Assembly: GCF_031085375.1 (NCBI RefSeq)
Contig: NZ_JAVCWF010000001.1
Location: 1,984,001 to 2,048,000 of the forward strand
Length of the DNA stretch: 64,000 nucleotides
DNA from: Lactiplantibacillus brownii
Lineage (GTDB): Bacteria > Bacillota > Bacilli > Lactobacillales > Lactobacillaceae
Direction of reading: 5' to 3'
Shown: one piece after another, positions 10,203 through 19,454 of the stretch
Layout of the letters: each line of letters opens with the position of its first letter
Numbering within the stretch: position 1 is the first letter of the stretch
Notes under the pieces: model-generated
The model's database searches: none
Told to the model about the DNA's origin: nothing
Seen by the model: only the letters and a program-made list of their open reading frames with translations
Program-made: the position numbers and the translations under genes

Positions 10203-10365
10203 GGAGTGGACCGGTTCGTTCACCGTGTCGAGACACTTAGCTGGGCGGTTTTACCCAGGTTAGTGTCTTGGCCGACTTTTAAGACGTGAACTTCGGCTTG
10301 AAAGCGCCCTGCAGACCGCTTTTTGGCTGCAGGTCTGCCTCACAGTGAACGTGCTGGTCCACGGA
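10203..10365. other. Large multi-stem structured element
   Basis: The outer arms (10207-10223 and 10345-10361) pair at 14 of 17 positions. Inside are a hairpin at 10232-10245/10254-10267 (12 of 14 pairs, GACACT to AGTGTC and CTGGG to CCCAG) and another at 10311-10317/10332-10338 (GCAGACC to GGTCTGC). This cloverleaf-like layout fits a structured RNA or a palindromic mobile element. It does not share visible sequence with the repeat just upstream. The rest of 10124-10632 holds no gene that I can see. Confidence 0.5.
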
Positions 10366-10523
10366 GACGGACAAATTTGCTACAATACACCAATTAGTAA
10401 CCGACTCAATTCATTTTTGGGGCCGACCGTTACGACTAAAAAAGCCACCTAAAGTCATCCACGTGCTAAATGCTAACCCAATTAAGACACCCCCTTAACT
10501 CATAAATAAAATTTATAGACTTT

Positions 10524-10552
10524 TTGAAAGCACTTTCTATTAATCTGATAGT
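10524..10552 (+). promoter_or_regulatory. cre-like site overlapping a weak promoter
   Basis: TGAAAGCACTTTCT at 10525-10538 matches the optimal CcpA operator at 12 of 14 positions. It overlaps a possible -35 (TTGAAA) 17 bp before GATAGT. The only thing downstream on this strand is the hairpin at 10568-10612, so any transcript would be very short. It could equally be a relic. Confidence 0.35.
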
Positions 10553-10567
10553 ATCAGTTTAATAATA

Positions 10568-10612
10568 AAAAAAGAATGATAATCATCAACCACGATTATC
10601 ATTCTTTTTTAT
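10568..10612. terminator. Bidirectional terminator after manA
   Basis: AGAATGATAAT pairs with ATTATCATTCT around an 11-nt loop. T-runs follow on both strands. It lies 21 bp past the manA stop. Confidence 0.85.
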
Positions 10613-10632
10613 AATTTAAAGGGGTTAACTTT

Positions 10633-11598
10633 CTAAGCTTGATCCCCAGGTTCAGACGCAATAATTTGTAGATCACCTTTTAAGGTCCATTGTTTAACGT
10701 CGAATGGCAAAATGAAGTGCACGCCCTTTGTTAATGGATAATCCTTGCCATCAACCGTGATGCTGCCCTTACCATCTAAAACGGAAACTAATGTATAAGG
10801 TGCTTTACCACGATTAAAGGTAGCTTGTCCATCCGTCAAACGCCATTGCCAAACGCCAAAGAATGGTGATTCAACATATTTAGTGACCGTTGCGTCACCA
10901 ACTTGTGTCTTGGTAATGTCGAGTTTAGGATCTTCATGAGGCACGATCGTCGTATCAATGGATTGTTGTAAATGTAATTCACGTTTTTGACCAGTCGTCT
11001 TATCGACCCGATCCCAATCATACAACCGATAAGTGGTATCAGAACTTTGTTGGGTTTCTAAGACCATGATGCCCTTACCCACGGCATGAATCGTCCCAGA
11101 TGGCACATAGAGGAAGTCCCCAGGTTTAACTGGAACCCGCCGGAACAGCTTATCCCATTCGCCATTATGAATCCAGTCAGCTAATTGTGCCTTGGTCTTC
11201 GCATGATGACCATAAATCATCGTGGCACCAGGATCGGCCGCAATCACGTACCAGCATTCGGTCTTACCAAGTTCATGTTCATGTTCGGCAGCATAAGCGT
11301 CATCTGGATGGACTTGAACGGATAGATCTTCGTTTGCATCCAAAATTTTCGTCAACAGTGGGAAGACATCGCCCTTGGCGTTACCAAAAACATCGCGATG
11401 GTCAGCCCAAACCTTATCCAGAGTCATGCCTTTGTAAGGCCCATTTTCAACCGTTGCTGGGCCATGTGGATGCGCCGAAATCGCCCAACATTCCCCAGTA
11501 TGATTGCTAGGAATATCATAACCAAAATCAGTTTTCAGCCGGGAACCGCCCCAGATTTTTTCATGGAACACGGGTTTTAAGAAATAAGGTTCACTCAT
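10633..11598 (-). CDS. manA: Mannose-6-phosphate isomerase, class I
   Basis: It interconverts mannose 6-phosphate and fructose 6-phosphate. The 321-residue protein has the zinc-binding cupin residues SVQVHPDD and KTECWYV, and FLYVPSGTIHAVGKG with the metal histidine. IWGGSRL is the usual N-terminal block. A frame extension of three codons exists, but GGAGAG is correctly spaced (8 nt) only for the ATG at 11598, which begins MSEPYFLKP. A serine hydrolase gene lies 72 bp upstream on the same strand. Confidence 0.94.
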   Translation of the reverse strand: MSEPYFLKPVFHEKIWGGSRLKTDFGYDIPSNHTGECWAISAHPHGPATVENGPYKGMTLDKVWADHRDVFGNAKGDVFPLLTKILDANEDLSVQVHPDDAYAAEHEHELGKTECWYVIAADPGATMIYGHHAKTKAQLADWIHNGEWDKLFRRVPVKPGDFLYVPSGTIHAVGKGIMVLETQQSSDTTYRLYDWDRVDKTTGQKRELHLQQSIDTTIVPHEDPKLDITKTQVGDATVTKYVESPFFGVWQWRLTDGQATFNRGKAPYTLVSVLDGKGSITVDGKDYPLTKGVHFILPFDVKQWTLKGDLQIIASEPGDQA

Positions 11599-11670
11599 TA
11601 CATGCACTCTCCATCTACTTGATTTAATAGTTAAATTTTAGCATAAATGAAAGCGGTTGTGAAACCAGTC

Positions 11671-12690
11671 TTAACGATTTGTAACCGTATCCGCGATCCA
11701 GGCCGCAATCAACCGTCGCCGCGCCGGTAAAAAGCGCGCATTATGCACCGCTGGATGAACACGATTAGACAAGAAAATTAGCCCAGACTGACTTTCACGG
11801 TCCAACATTAATAACGTTCCGGTATATCCCGTATGAAAAATAATTGGCTCATGATCGGCACCAGCATGCCATAAATTCCAGCCGAAACTTCGACGTAACC
11901 GCTGATTAGGCGTCCAGTCGTGGTATAAACTCGCAATCGTTGCCGGATCAAGCACCGTGGGCTTCTCAACTTGCCCCAACATTAGGCGGGCAAACTGAGT
12001 TAAATCTTCAACGCTGGCAAATAATCCAGCTGAGCCACAATGCGGCCCTAAAATTTGCCCCTTGGGATCATGCACGATGCCTTGTAACAATCCCTGGCGT
12101 GGGGAAAAAGTCGTCGGCACAGCTTGATCAACTTGGGGATGGAAAGTGGCATCCGGCAAGTTTAACAGTTCTAGGACGCGTTTCGTGATAATTTCTTGAA
12201 TCGGCCCACCAACTAATTTTTCGATAATCATCCCAGTGAGAATTAAGCCTAAATCCGTATAAACCACGCGATGATTTAGGTTCACTTGGCTAATCGGCAG
12301 CTTCTGGATTGCCGCCACCAACGCCGCAGCTGGTAAGCTATTACGATCTTGGATATAACCACTGATTCCACTCGTATGCGTCATCAAGTTGAGGACAGTC
12401 ACTTGGCGATTCTCAAATTCTGGCAAATAATCATGTACCGGTCGATCAAGCTCTAATTCACCAGTTTGCTTTAACTGTAACGCCACGGTGGTCGTGCCGA
12501 CGACCTTCGTGACTGAAGCTAGATCATACACCGCATGCGGCCACAACGGTTTAACCACTGGTTGGAGCTGCGCGACCCCGACTTGATGCTGCTCAACTTT
12601 GGCACCGCGGATCACCGCATAGCTCGCACCGGGAATGATTTTCTGCGCAACCATCCGCTGAATCTCAATTTTAGTTCGTTCAAAAGACAT
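11671..12690 (-). CDS. Serine hydrolase of the beta-lactamase/PBP class C family
   Basis: The 339-residue protein has the SxxK motif in LASVTKVVG (about residues 57-65), a tyrosine motif in VVYTDLGLI (YxD in place of YxN) and HTGYTG as the third motif. These place it with class C beta-lactamase-like esterases and D-Ala-D-Ala-peptidase relatives. No signal peptide is visible, so a cytoplasmic esterase or amidase role is more likely than cell-wall carboxypeptidase activity. The substrate cannot be read from the sequence. Confidence 0.85.
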   Translation of the reverse strand: MSFERTKIEIQRMVAQKIIPGASYAVIRGAKVEQHQVGVAQLQPVVKPLWPHAVYDLASVTKVVGTTTVALQLKQTGELELDRPVHDYLPEFENRQVTVLNLMTHTSGISGYIQDRNSLPAAALVAAIQKLPISQVNLNHRVVYTDLGLILTGMIIEKLVGGPIQEIITKRVLELLNLPDATFHPQVDQAVPTTFSPRQGLLQGIVHDPKGQILGPHCGSAGLFASVEDLTQFARLMLGQVEKPTVLDPATIASLYHDWTPNQRLRRSFGWNLWHAGADHEPIIFHTGYTGTLLMLDRESQSGLIFLSNRVHPAVHNARFLPARRRLIAAWIADTVTNR

Positions 12691-12843
12691 GGCTTAATCT
12701 CATTTCTTTATTAATCTCGTAATCATGCCACGACCAAGTTTTAGTCACTCAGCCGAGCTTTCAAAGCCCATTATAGTCTAGCGATGACTCGTCTGCATCG
12801 TCCCATCAGAATCGTTAGGTTAATTTTAGGAAAGGCTCGGCCA

Positions 12844-12883
12844 CAAAAAAAACGCACTAGCCAACAAAGACTAGTACGCTCAC
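12844..12883 (-). terminator. Terminator of bcaT
   Basis: On the minus strand GTACTAG pairs with CTAGTGC (one G-U pair) and is followed by a T-run. It starts just after the bcaT stop. Confidence 0.75.
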
Positions 12884-12892
12884 CGTTTCAAA

Positions 12893-13921
12893 TTAAGCTA
12901 ACTCAACTTTTTGAATCCAACCTTCAGGCGCTTCACGGTCACCGAATTGAATCCCAGTTAATTCATCGTAAAGCTTCTTCGTGACTGGTCCAACTTCAGT
13001 TTCACTGTAAAAGACATGTAACTTACCGTTGTGTTCCAAACCACCGATTGGCGAAATCACGGCCGCCGTCCCACAAGCACCGGCTTCGGCAAAACGATCC
13101 AAATCGTCGATATACACATCGCCTTGTTCCGTTTCCATGCCAAATTTATGTTCAGCCAAGTATAATAATGAATATTTTGTGACTGATGGCAAAATCGAGG
13201 GTGACTTTGGCGTCACAAACTTGTTGTCTTTAGTAATCCCGAAGAAGTTAGCTGACCCAACTTCTTCGATCTTCTTATGTTCAACTGGATCAAGATAAAC
13301 ACAATCTGAATAACCATGTTCATGTGCCTCTTGCCCTGGGAACAAGCTGGCGGCATAGTTACCGCCGACCTTATACGCACCAGTTCCTTTATGCGCCGCG
13401 CGATCATAGTTCGACGTGGTAAAGTTTGTAGGGGTCATCCCGCCTTTGAAATAACTCCCTACTGGCATGGCAAAAATGGTGAAGATATATTCTTGCGCCG
13501 GATGCACCCCAATATTACCGCCGACCCCAATCATCAATGGCCGTAAGTATAACGTTGCGCCAGTCCCATATGGTGGCACGTAATCTTGATTGGCACGGAC
13601 CACTTGCTTGACCGCATCAACAAACATGTCGGTTGGGACTTGTGGCATTAATAAACGTTCACAACTCGTTTGCATCCGTGCCGCATTACGGTCTGGACGG
13701 AATAATTGAACGCTACCATCTTTAGTACGATAGGCTTTTAAGCCTTCAAAGTCTTGTTGACCATAGTGTAAAGCCGTGGAGCCTTCACTAATATGTAAAG
13801 TCGCATCACCAGTTAATTCATGTTTAACCCAAGCCCCATTTTTCCAATACGCGCGATAACGATAGGGAAGATTCCGGTAATTGAATCCTAAGTTGTTCCA
13901 ATCTAGTTGTACGTCTGCCAT
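12893..13921 (-). CDS. bcaT: Branched-chain amino acid aminotransferase
   Basis: A fold-type IV PLP aminotransferase that interconverts leucine, isoleucine and valine with their 2-oxo acids. In lactic acid bacteria it mainly starts amino-acid catabolism to flavour compounds. The 342-residue protein has the N-terminal QQDFEGLKAYRTKDG, the PLP-lysine region GTGAYKVGGNYAAS (about residues 168-181) and the C-terminal EAGACGTAAVISPIGG. It is monocistronic here. The upstream 170 bp is AT-rich and shows no T-box. Confidence 0.93.
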   Translation of the reverse strand: MADVQLDWNNLGFNYRNLPYRYRAYWKNGAWVKHELTGDATLHISEGSTALHYGQQDFEGLKAYRTKDGSVQLFRPDRNAARMQTSCERLLMPQVPTDMFVDAVKQVVRANQDYVPPYGTGATLYLRPLMIGVGGNIGVHPAQEYIFTIFAMPVGSYFKGGMTPTNFTTSNYDRAAHKGTGAYKVGGNYAASLFPGQEAHEHGYSDCVYLDPVEHKKIEEVGSANFFGITKDNKFVTPKSPSILPSVTKYSLLYLAEHKFGMETEQGDVYIDDLDRFAEAGACGTAAVISPIGGLEHNGKLHVFYSETEVGPVTKKLYDELTGIQFGDREAPEGWIQKVELA

Positions 13922-14053
13922 TTAAGTCAACTTCCTTTGTATGTAATTTATTCAAGATTATTAATTAATTTGAATTTAATTAAAAGATTAATATTTTATG
14001 AGGGCTTTGTCAAGCACTCGGAAACATTTTTCATGAAAAGCCATTATTTTTGG

Positions 14054-14420
14054 TATAATAGAAGCAAATTCAACAAAGGACTGGTTCGTCGTGGCAATTA
14101 ATTCTGATTCAATTTATAACGTAATGTTTTATATCGTCCATCACCCGGCTGAAATCACCTTTACCACGCCCAATTATACGAACGTGGTGCGGATGGCGAT
14201 TCCTGATCGAATCAAAGTCGCGAATCCTGAAATCTATTTTCCTAACGACAAGTTACTCGTTAATCGTTTTGAAGATGAATTTGTCGCCAAAAATGGTAGC
14301 TTGCTGGACTTCTTCTTCGACTATACCGAAAAGAAAGTTCCCAACTACCATGAAGTCTGGGTTTCAACCGCCCATTTGCCAAGCCAAAAGATGTATTTTC
14401 TAGAATTATCATTTGAATAA
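14054..14420 (+). CDS. Conserved small protein of unknown function (CDS 14091-14420 with its promoter)
   Basis: The coding part is 14091-14420, 109 residues, starting with GTG. AAAGGA lies 10 nt before the start, and an extended -10 (TGGTATAAT, ending at 14059) lies about 30 nt upstream, so the gene is well supported although I do not recognise its family. The product has no signal peptide or membrane segment, is rich in Phe, Tyr and Asn, and has a predicted beta-rich N-terminal half (EITFTTPNYTNVVRMAIP). A bidirectional terminator follows. Function unknown. Confidence 0.7.
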
Positions 14421-14421
14421 C

Positions 14422-14467
14422 AAAAGTAGCCCTCGCAATCATTGCTGATTACGGGAGCTACTTTTTT
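14422..14467. terminator. Bidirectional terminator
   Basis: AAAGTAGC pairs with GCTACTTT, with an inner AATCA/TGATT stem. It is shared by the convergent 109-residue gene and the lipoprotein gene. Confidence 0.85.
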
Positions 14468-14475
14468 GATTAGTG

Positions 14476-15444
14476 CTATTTAGTCATAAAGATAAACAAA
14501 TCCGAACTTGAGACCCCGATCGTAAAGTGCACGCCCTTTGAAACGATTGGATCAATCGTTGTGGTGCTGCTCTTATTACTCTTCGTCTCTTTACTAAACT
14601 TTTTCATGACCTGCTTGGCATTGGCACCAGAAGTGCTAGTCAGCAAAGCAAAGGCCGTCCCAAAGTTCTTCTGCCGCGTCTTATCCTTGAAGGCCTTCGT
14701 TGGCACAATCATCGCGGTCCCCATCACATCACCCGATTGGACATTCATCCGAATCTTGTAATCTTTAGTGGTTAACACGTTGGTCACGCCAGTTGGGGCT
14801 TTCGTTGGTAACAACTCGTCTGTGACTTTGGCTTTCGCCGTCTTCATAGCCGCCGCAACGGTCTTCTGACTGGTTTGGAGACTCGCTGCTTGGGTTTGTA
14901 GCTTCGCCGCAGCACCTTGTTGCGCTTGGAGCGTTGCTGCCCCGGTCGCCGCCGCAGTTCCGCCCGCCGCAACTTGGGCCTCCGCCGTTTTAACGGTGGC
15001 TTGGATCTTGGCCTGTTGTTGCTTTAAAGCTGCACCTTGAGCTTGCAACTGCTGCGCCGCTTTTTGTTGTGACTTGGTCATTTTTGAAGCAATTAAAGCT
15101 TGATTATAAGTTGTTGCCATCTTTTTATACGTGGTTAACCGTTTAGCGCTCTTGACATAAACTGTCTTTTTCGCGCTCCCAGCCGTTAGCTTGACCGTCT
15201 GGCGGGTTGTCTTGGTTGGCACTTGAATGATAAACGTATTATTGTGCACTTTGGTTGTTTTAGATTGACCATCATTCAACGTATAGTGAACCGTCTTCTG
15301 ATTACTACGACCCTTGACACTGGCAACTAAACCATTCCGCGTATACGTGGACTTGGTCGTCGTTAACGTATTCTGACCGCAGCCGGCTAAAACGACCGCA
15401 AGCAGACTAGCAGTAACGGCAACGAATGCTGTTTTTCGAAACAC
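14476..15444 (-). CDS. Lipoprotein with Ala/Gln-rich coiled-coil region
   Basis: The 322-residue product starts with a type II signal peptide ending in the lipobox LAGC (Cys22), so it should be anchored to the outer face of the membrane. Residues about 115-215 are a long Ala/Gln/Lys stretch with heptad character, likely an extended coiled coil. The N- and C-terminal parts are probably beta-rich. The stop of the ABC-exporter gene pair is only 14 bp upstream, so it is probably cotranscribed with that exporter. I do not recognise a named family. Confidence 0.8.
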   Translation of the reverse strand: MFRKTAFVAVTASLLAVVLAGCGQNTLTTTKSTYTRNGLVASVKGRSNQKTVHYTLNDGQSKTTKVHNNTFIIQVPTKTTRQTVKLTAGSAKKTVYVKSAKRLTTYKKMATTYNQALIASKMTKSQQKAAQQLQAQGAALKQQQAKIQATVKTAEAQVAAGGTAAATGAATLQAQQGAAAKLQTQAASLQTSQKTVAAAMKTAKAKVTDELLPTKAPTGVTNVLTTKDYKIRMNVQSGDVMGTAMIVPTKAFKDKTRQKNFGTAFALLTSTSGANAKQVMKKFSKETKSNKSSTTTIDPIVSKGVHFTIGVSSSDLFIFMTK

Positions 15445-15458
15445 TTGACACCCCTCCT

Positions 15459-17348
15459 TTAATCTAAGCTAATATTGCCGGTAAATTGACTGTTATACAA
15501 ATCAGCATAGAAGCCATTTTGTGCCATCAATTCTTCATGCGTCCCAGTTTCAACCACGGAACCATGATTCATCACGATAATGTTATCGGCACCTTGAATC
15601 GTTGACAAACGATGGGCGACCACGAAACTCGTCCGGTTCTTCAATAAACGTTCCATCGCATGTTGAATATGCACTTCGGTCCGCGTATCGACAGAACTCG
15701 TCGCTTCATCCAAGATTAAAATCTCTGGATCAGCCACGAAGGCCCGCGCAATCGTTAATAATTGCCGTTGCCCTTGTGAAATATTAGAAGCTTCTTCGTT
15801 TAAAATCGTTTGATACCCATCAGGCAGCTTGCGCACAAATTCATCCACATGGGCAGCTTTTGCAGCAGCGTAGATTTCGTCTTCTGAGGCGTCTTCACGA
15901 CCATACTTCAAGTTGTCGAAAATCGTTCCGGTAAACAACCAAGTATCCTGTAAGACCATCGCAAAGTGCGAACGCAGCTCCTCACGTTTCATATCGCGGG
16001 TATCGACCCCATTTAAGCGAATCGACCCACCTTTAATATCGTAGAACCGTTCCAACAAGTTGATGATGGTTGTTTTACCAGCCCCAGTTGGCCCAACGAT
16101 AGCGACTTGTTGACCACGTTTAACTTCTAAATTGTAGTCTTTCATCAGTAGCGCTTCGTCGGTATAACCGAATTGGACATGTTCCAAACTAATTAAGTTA
16201 TCGGTGTCCGTTTCCACGGGAACTTGGGACTTAGTGTCTTGCATTTCTTGTTCGTCGAGCACTTCAAAGACCCGTTCCGCTGAAGCAACGGTTGATTGAA
16301 TCGTGTTCAACAGGTTGGCAATCTGCGAAATTGGTTGTGAGAATTGTTGGGTATATTGCAAGAAAGCTTGAATGTTCCCCAAAGTGACCTTCCCATTTGC
16401 CACGTCGATTCCACCAATAATGGCAACGAAAACATAACCAATATTATTCAAGAACATCATTAATGGCATGATGATCCCAGAAATAAACTGGGCTTTCCAA
16501 GCCGATTGATAATAATTATCATTTTGTTCTTCAAAGTCATCAATGGCATCTTGTTCCTTATTGAAACTCTTGATGACCACATGACCAGCGTAATTTTCTT
16601 CAACTTGGTTGTTCAACAAACCCAAACTCTTTTGTTGAATCCCAAAAAACTTCTGTGACTTGGGGGCGATCACGCCAACCACGACCACACTTAACGGAAT
16701 CGTCACTAAGGCGATCAACGTTAACTTCCAACTAATGGAAAGCATCATCCACAACGTCCCCACAAACGTCACAGTACTCGTGACAGCTTGGGTTAAATTT
16801 TGTTGCAGCGTATTCGCAATGTTATCCATATCGTTAACGGCCCGACTCATAATGTCCCCGTTTGAATGGGTATCGTAATACGAAATCGGTACGTTTTGCA
16901 TCTTCCCTTTGAAAGAACGACGCAATTTATAGACCGTTCCTTGTGAGATCCGCGTCATAATGTACTGTTGCGCAAAGTTAAACAACGCTGAAGCAACATA
17001 CATTAAAATGACGACAATAATAATCTCACCGATTTTTTCAAAGTTGATGGGATAACCGGATTGACTGATCCCAGCCTTTTGCTGCGCCGCACCTTTCATG
17101 ATGCCCTTATAGATCTCGGTCGTTGCTTGCCCTAAAATCTTAGGGGTTCGAATCTGGAGGATCACGGATGCAATCGCGAAAATCATCACGATGGCTAGTC
17201 CGACCCAACGATCAGACATATACTTCATCAAACGCCAAGCGGTTTTCCAAAAACTCTTCGGCTTCTCGACTAAGCCTTGACCACCAGGGCCATGCCGTGG
17301 GCCAGCTGGACGTGGTGTATCCGCACTCGTTGATTTCTTTTCACTCAT
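15459..17348 (-). CDS. ABC exporter subunit with canonical catalytic site
   Basis: A 629-residue half-transporter: a basic N-terminal tail, six membrane segments (about 45-340), then a nucleotide-binding domain with Walker A VGPTGAGKTT, Walker B ILILDEATSSVD and the H-loop VAHRLSTI. Its Walker B glutamate is present. The signature reads ISQGQRQ instead of LSGGQ. Together with the neighbour it forms a heterodimeric type IV exporter of the LmrCD/BmrCD kind, which export drugs or lipids. The start overlaps the stop of the partner by 1 bp (TAATG). Confidence 0.9.
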   Translation of the reverse strand: MSEKKSTSADTPRPAGPRHGPGGQGLVEKPKSFWKTAWRLMKYMSDRWVGLAIVMIFAIASVILQIRTPKILGQATTEIYKGIMKGAAQQKAGISQSGYPINFEKIGEIIIVVILMYVASALFNFAQQYIMTRISQGTVYKLRRSFKGKMQNVPISYYDTHSNGDIMSRAVNDMDNIANTLQQNLTQAVTSTVTFVGTLWMMLSISWKLTLIALVTIPLSVVVVGVIAPKSQKFFGIQQKSLGLLNNQVEENYAGHVVIKSFNKEQDAIDDFEEQNDNYYQSAWKAQFISGIIMPLMMFLNNIGYVFVAIIGGIDVANGKVTLGNIQAFLQYTQQFSQPISQIANLLNTIQSTVASAERVFEVLDEQEMQDTKSQVPVETDTDNLISLEHVQFGYTDEALLMKDYNLEVKRGQQVAIVGPTGAGKTTIINLLERFYDIKGGSIRLNGVDTRDMKREELRSHFAMVLQDTWLFTGTIFDNLKYGREDASEDEIYAAAKAAHVDEFVRKLPDGYQTILNEEASNISQGQRQLLTIARAFVADPEILILDEATSSVDTRTEVHIQHAMERLLKNRTSFVVAHRLSTIQGADNIIVMNHGSVVETGTHEELMAQNGFYADLYNSQFTGNISLD

Positions 17349-19078
17349 TACAGTTGATCCTCCTCTCGTAATTGTGACTTCATAATTTCTTGATAAACTT
17401 CATTAGTTGCTTTTAATTCTGCATGGGTCCCTTTACCAACTAGCTTGCCGTTGTCTAAGACCAAGATCAAATCGGCATCCGCAACGGTGGCAATCCGTTG
17501 CGCAACGATTACGACCACGCCTTGTTGAACTTGGGCATCTTGGCGTAATTCTGCTCGTAACTGGGCATCCGTTTTAAAGTCCAAAGCTGAAAACGAATCA
17601 TCAAAGACATAAACGGAAGCTTTCTTAACTAATGCTCGCGCAATTGCTAAACGTTGACGTTGACCACCGGAGAAGTTGCCCCCACCTTGTTCAACATGGG
17701 CATCTAAACCGCCCTCTTCTTTGACGAAGTCGGTTGAACGCGCAATTTCTAACGCATGCCAAATTTCATCATCCGTCGCTTGATCGTTCCCAAACTTCAT
17801 GTTGTCACGAATCGTCCCCGTGAACAACGTAGCCGTTTGTGGCACAAAGGAAATGGCTCGATGTAGATCAGCCGTTTTCAAGTTCCGCACGTCTTGACCA
17901 TCTAATTTAACTTGACCTTTTTCAATATCATAAAAACGCGGAATCAAATTAACCAGCGTCGTTTTCCCTGAACCGGTCCCACCAATGATGGCAACCGTTT
18001 GCCCAGAATGCGCCTGAAAATCAATATCCGACAGTGCCAACTGCTCGGCACTCTGATAACGATAATCAACATGCTCAAAATCTAAGCTGTGTTGCTTAGT
18101 GGCTGGTAACGTCACAGGTTTTTCTGGATCGTTAATTTTTGTTTTAATATCTAATACTTCTTGAATCCGTGTCGCTGAGGCAGCGGCCCGTGGAATCAAG
18201 GCAAAGACCATCGCTAGCATCATAAAACTCATGAGGACTTGCATGGCGTAAGTCATGAAAGCAATCATGTTCCCAACTTGCATGGTTTGACTACTGATCA
18301 ATTGCCCACCAAACCAAACGATGGCAACATTGGTCCCACTCATAATTAAGGTCATGATTGGGAAAGCCAACGCCACAATCGTATTAACTTTAATGGCATT
18401 TTGCGTATAATCTTTATTGGCAGCTTCAAAACGATCCTGTTCAAACTTATCCTGACGGAAGGCCCGAATCACACGCACACCAGTCAAGCCTTCACGGAAA
18501 ACTAAGTTAATCCGGTCGGTCTTGGTTTGCATCGCTCGGAACAATGGAATGGCAAACGCCATCACAATCCCGATAAAGATCAACAAGACTGGAATTGAAA
18601 CGACGAAGATCCAAGTTAATTCATGACTCTTGGTATAGGCTAAAAAGCTTGCCCCTACCAGCATGATTGGCGCCATGATCATCATCCGTAACGCCATCAT
18701 GGCAACGTTTTGAATCTGGACCACATCGTTAGTCGTCCGGGTAATTAATGAAGAGGTTTCGACTTTATCGAATTCATCGTTCGAAAAATTGATCACTTTC
18801 TTATAAATATCTGATCGTAAGTTCTTCCCTAATTTTTGTGACGACCGTGCCGCTAGGAAAACATTCCCAAAGGCTGCGACCACAGATAGTAATGAAAAAC
18901 CAATCATTTCAAAACCGATCTTCCAAATGTAACTAATATCACCGGTAGCGACCCCGTTATTCACAATATTTGAGGTCAAACTGGGTAGATTCAATGTCGC
19001 AATGACTTGAACAATCATAAATAAGATTGCCCCGACGACTGCAGCATACGAGATCCGCCCTTTCGCTATTTTAAGCAT
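17348..19078 (-). CDS. ABC exporter subunit with degenerate Walker B
   Basis: The 576-residue partner half-transporter has six membrane segments (about 10-310) and a nucleotide-binding domain with Walker A IGGTGSGKTT and an intact signature FSGGQRQRL. The Walker B is VYVFDDSFSALD, with Asp in place of the catalytic Glu. In heterodimeric exporters this makes one of the two ATP sites non-hydrolysing. The ATG at 19078 was chosen because AAGGGGAG lies 7 nt before it; the frame extends to a GTG at 19096 that overlaps that ribosome-binding site. Confidence 0.9.
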   Translation of the reverse strand: MLKIAKGRISYAAVVGAILFMIVQVIATLNLPSLTSNIVNNGVATGDISYIWKIGFEMIGFSLLSVVAAFGNVFLAARSSQKLGKNLRSDIYKKVINFSNDEFDKVETSSLITRTTNDVVQIQNVAMMALRMMIMAPIMLVGASFLAYTKSHELTWIFVVSIPVLLIFIGIVMAFAIPLFRAMQTKTDRINLVFREGLTGVRVIRAFRQDKFEQDRFEAANKDYTQNAIKVNTIVALAFPIMTLIMSGTNVAIVWFGGQLISSQTMQVGNMIAFMTYAMQVLMSFMMLAMVFALIPRAAASATRIQEVLDIKTKINDPEKPVTLPATKQHSLDFEHVDYRYQSAEQLALSDIDFQAHSGQTVAIIGGTGSGKTTLVNLIPRFYDIEKGQVKLDGQDVRNLKTADLHRAISFVPQTATLFTGTIRDNMKFGNDQATDDEIWHALEIARSTDFVKEEGGLDAHVEQGGGNFSGGQRQRLAIARALVKKASVYVFDDSFSALDFKTDAQLRAELRQDAQVQQGVVVIVAQRIATVADADLILVLDNGKLVGKGTHAELKATNEVYQEIMKSQLREEDQL

Positions 19079-19130
19079 CAACACGCTCCCCTTCACTAAT
19101 ATAATTATGCTAATGATAGTGCAATTACCT

Positions 19131-19159
19131 AATTTATCTAAAAATCAGTGCTTTGTCAA
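19131..19159 (-). promoter_or_regulatory. Promoter of the ABC-exporter operon
   Basis: On the minus strand TTGACA (19154-19159) and TAAATT (19131-19136) are separated by exactly 17 bp. The remainder of 19160-19389 holds no gene that I can recognise; one GC-richer patch at about 19240-19300 is unexplained. Confidence 0.65.
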
Positions 19160-19389
19160 CCATCTTTACAAGTCTCACGCAAACAATTGTAACTCAACCT
19201 CACCTTTTTGACAGCTAAAAGGGTTTAAGATTTTCTAAAGGCCCGCTCTGCTGGTGGGTGCTGGCGGACCTCAGGCACTCATAAGCCACCATCATTTAAA
19301 GCGTTGTTTCTATTATAGTCAGCTAATTTCGTTGAAACGATCAAAGACACCTTCTAGGCTTCCGCTGGATTGAATGACACTAAGACACC

Positions 19390-19444
19390 ACAAAAAGCCC
19401 TGAATCAACAACTTTACCTTTCGTTGTTGATTCAGGGCTTTTTC
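19390..19444 (-). terminator. Terminator of the YxeA-like gene
   Basis: A perfect stem of about 20 bp (AAAAGCCCTGAATCAACAAC and its complement) with a 10-nt loop. It ends in T-runs on both strands. Confidence 0.9.
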
Positions 19445-19454
19445 ATCGCTAAGT

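Noticed and set aside
12784..12984. 66-codon plus-strand frame over the bcaT terminator
   Set aside because: It overlaps a terminator and the end of bcaT, with no ribosome-binding site.
13922..14053. T-box riboswitch before bcaT
   Set aside because: The leader is too short and shows no T-box sequence or antiterminator.
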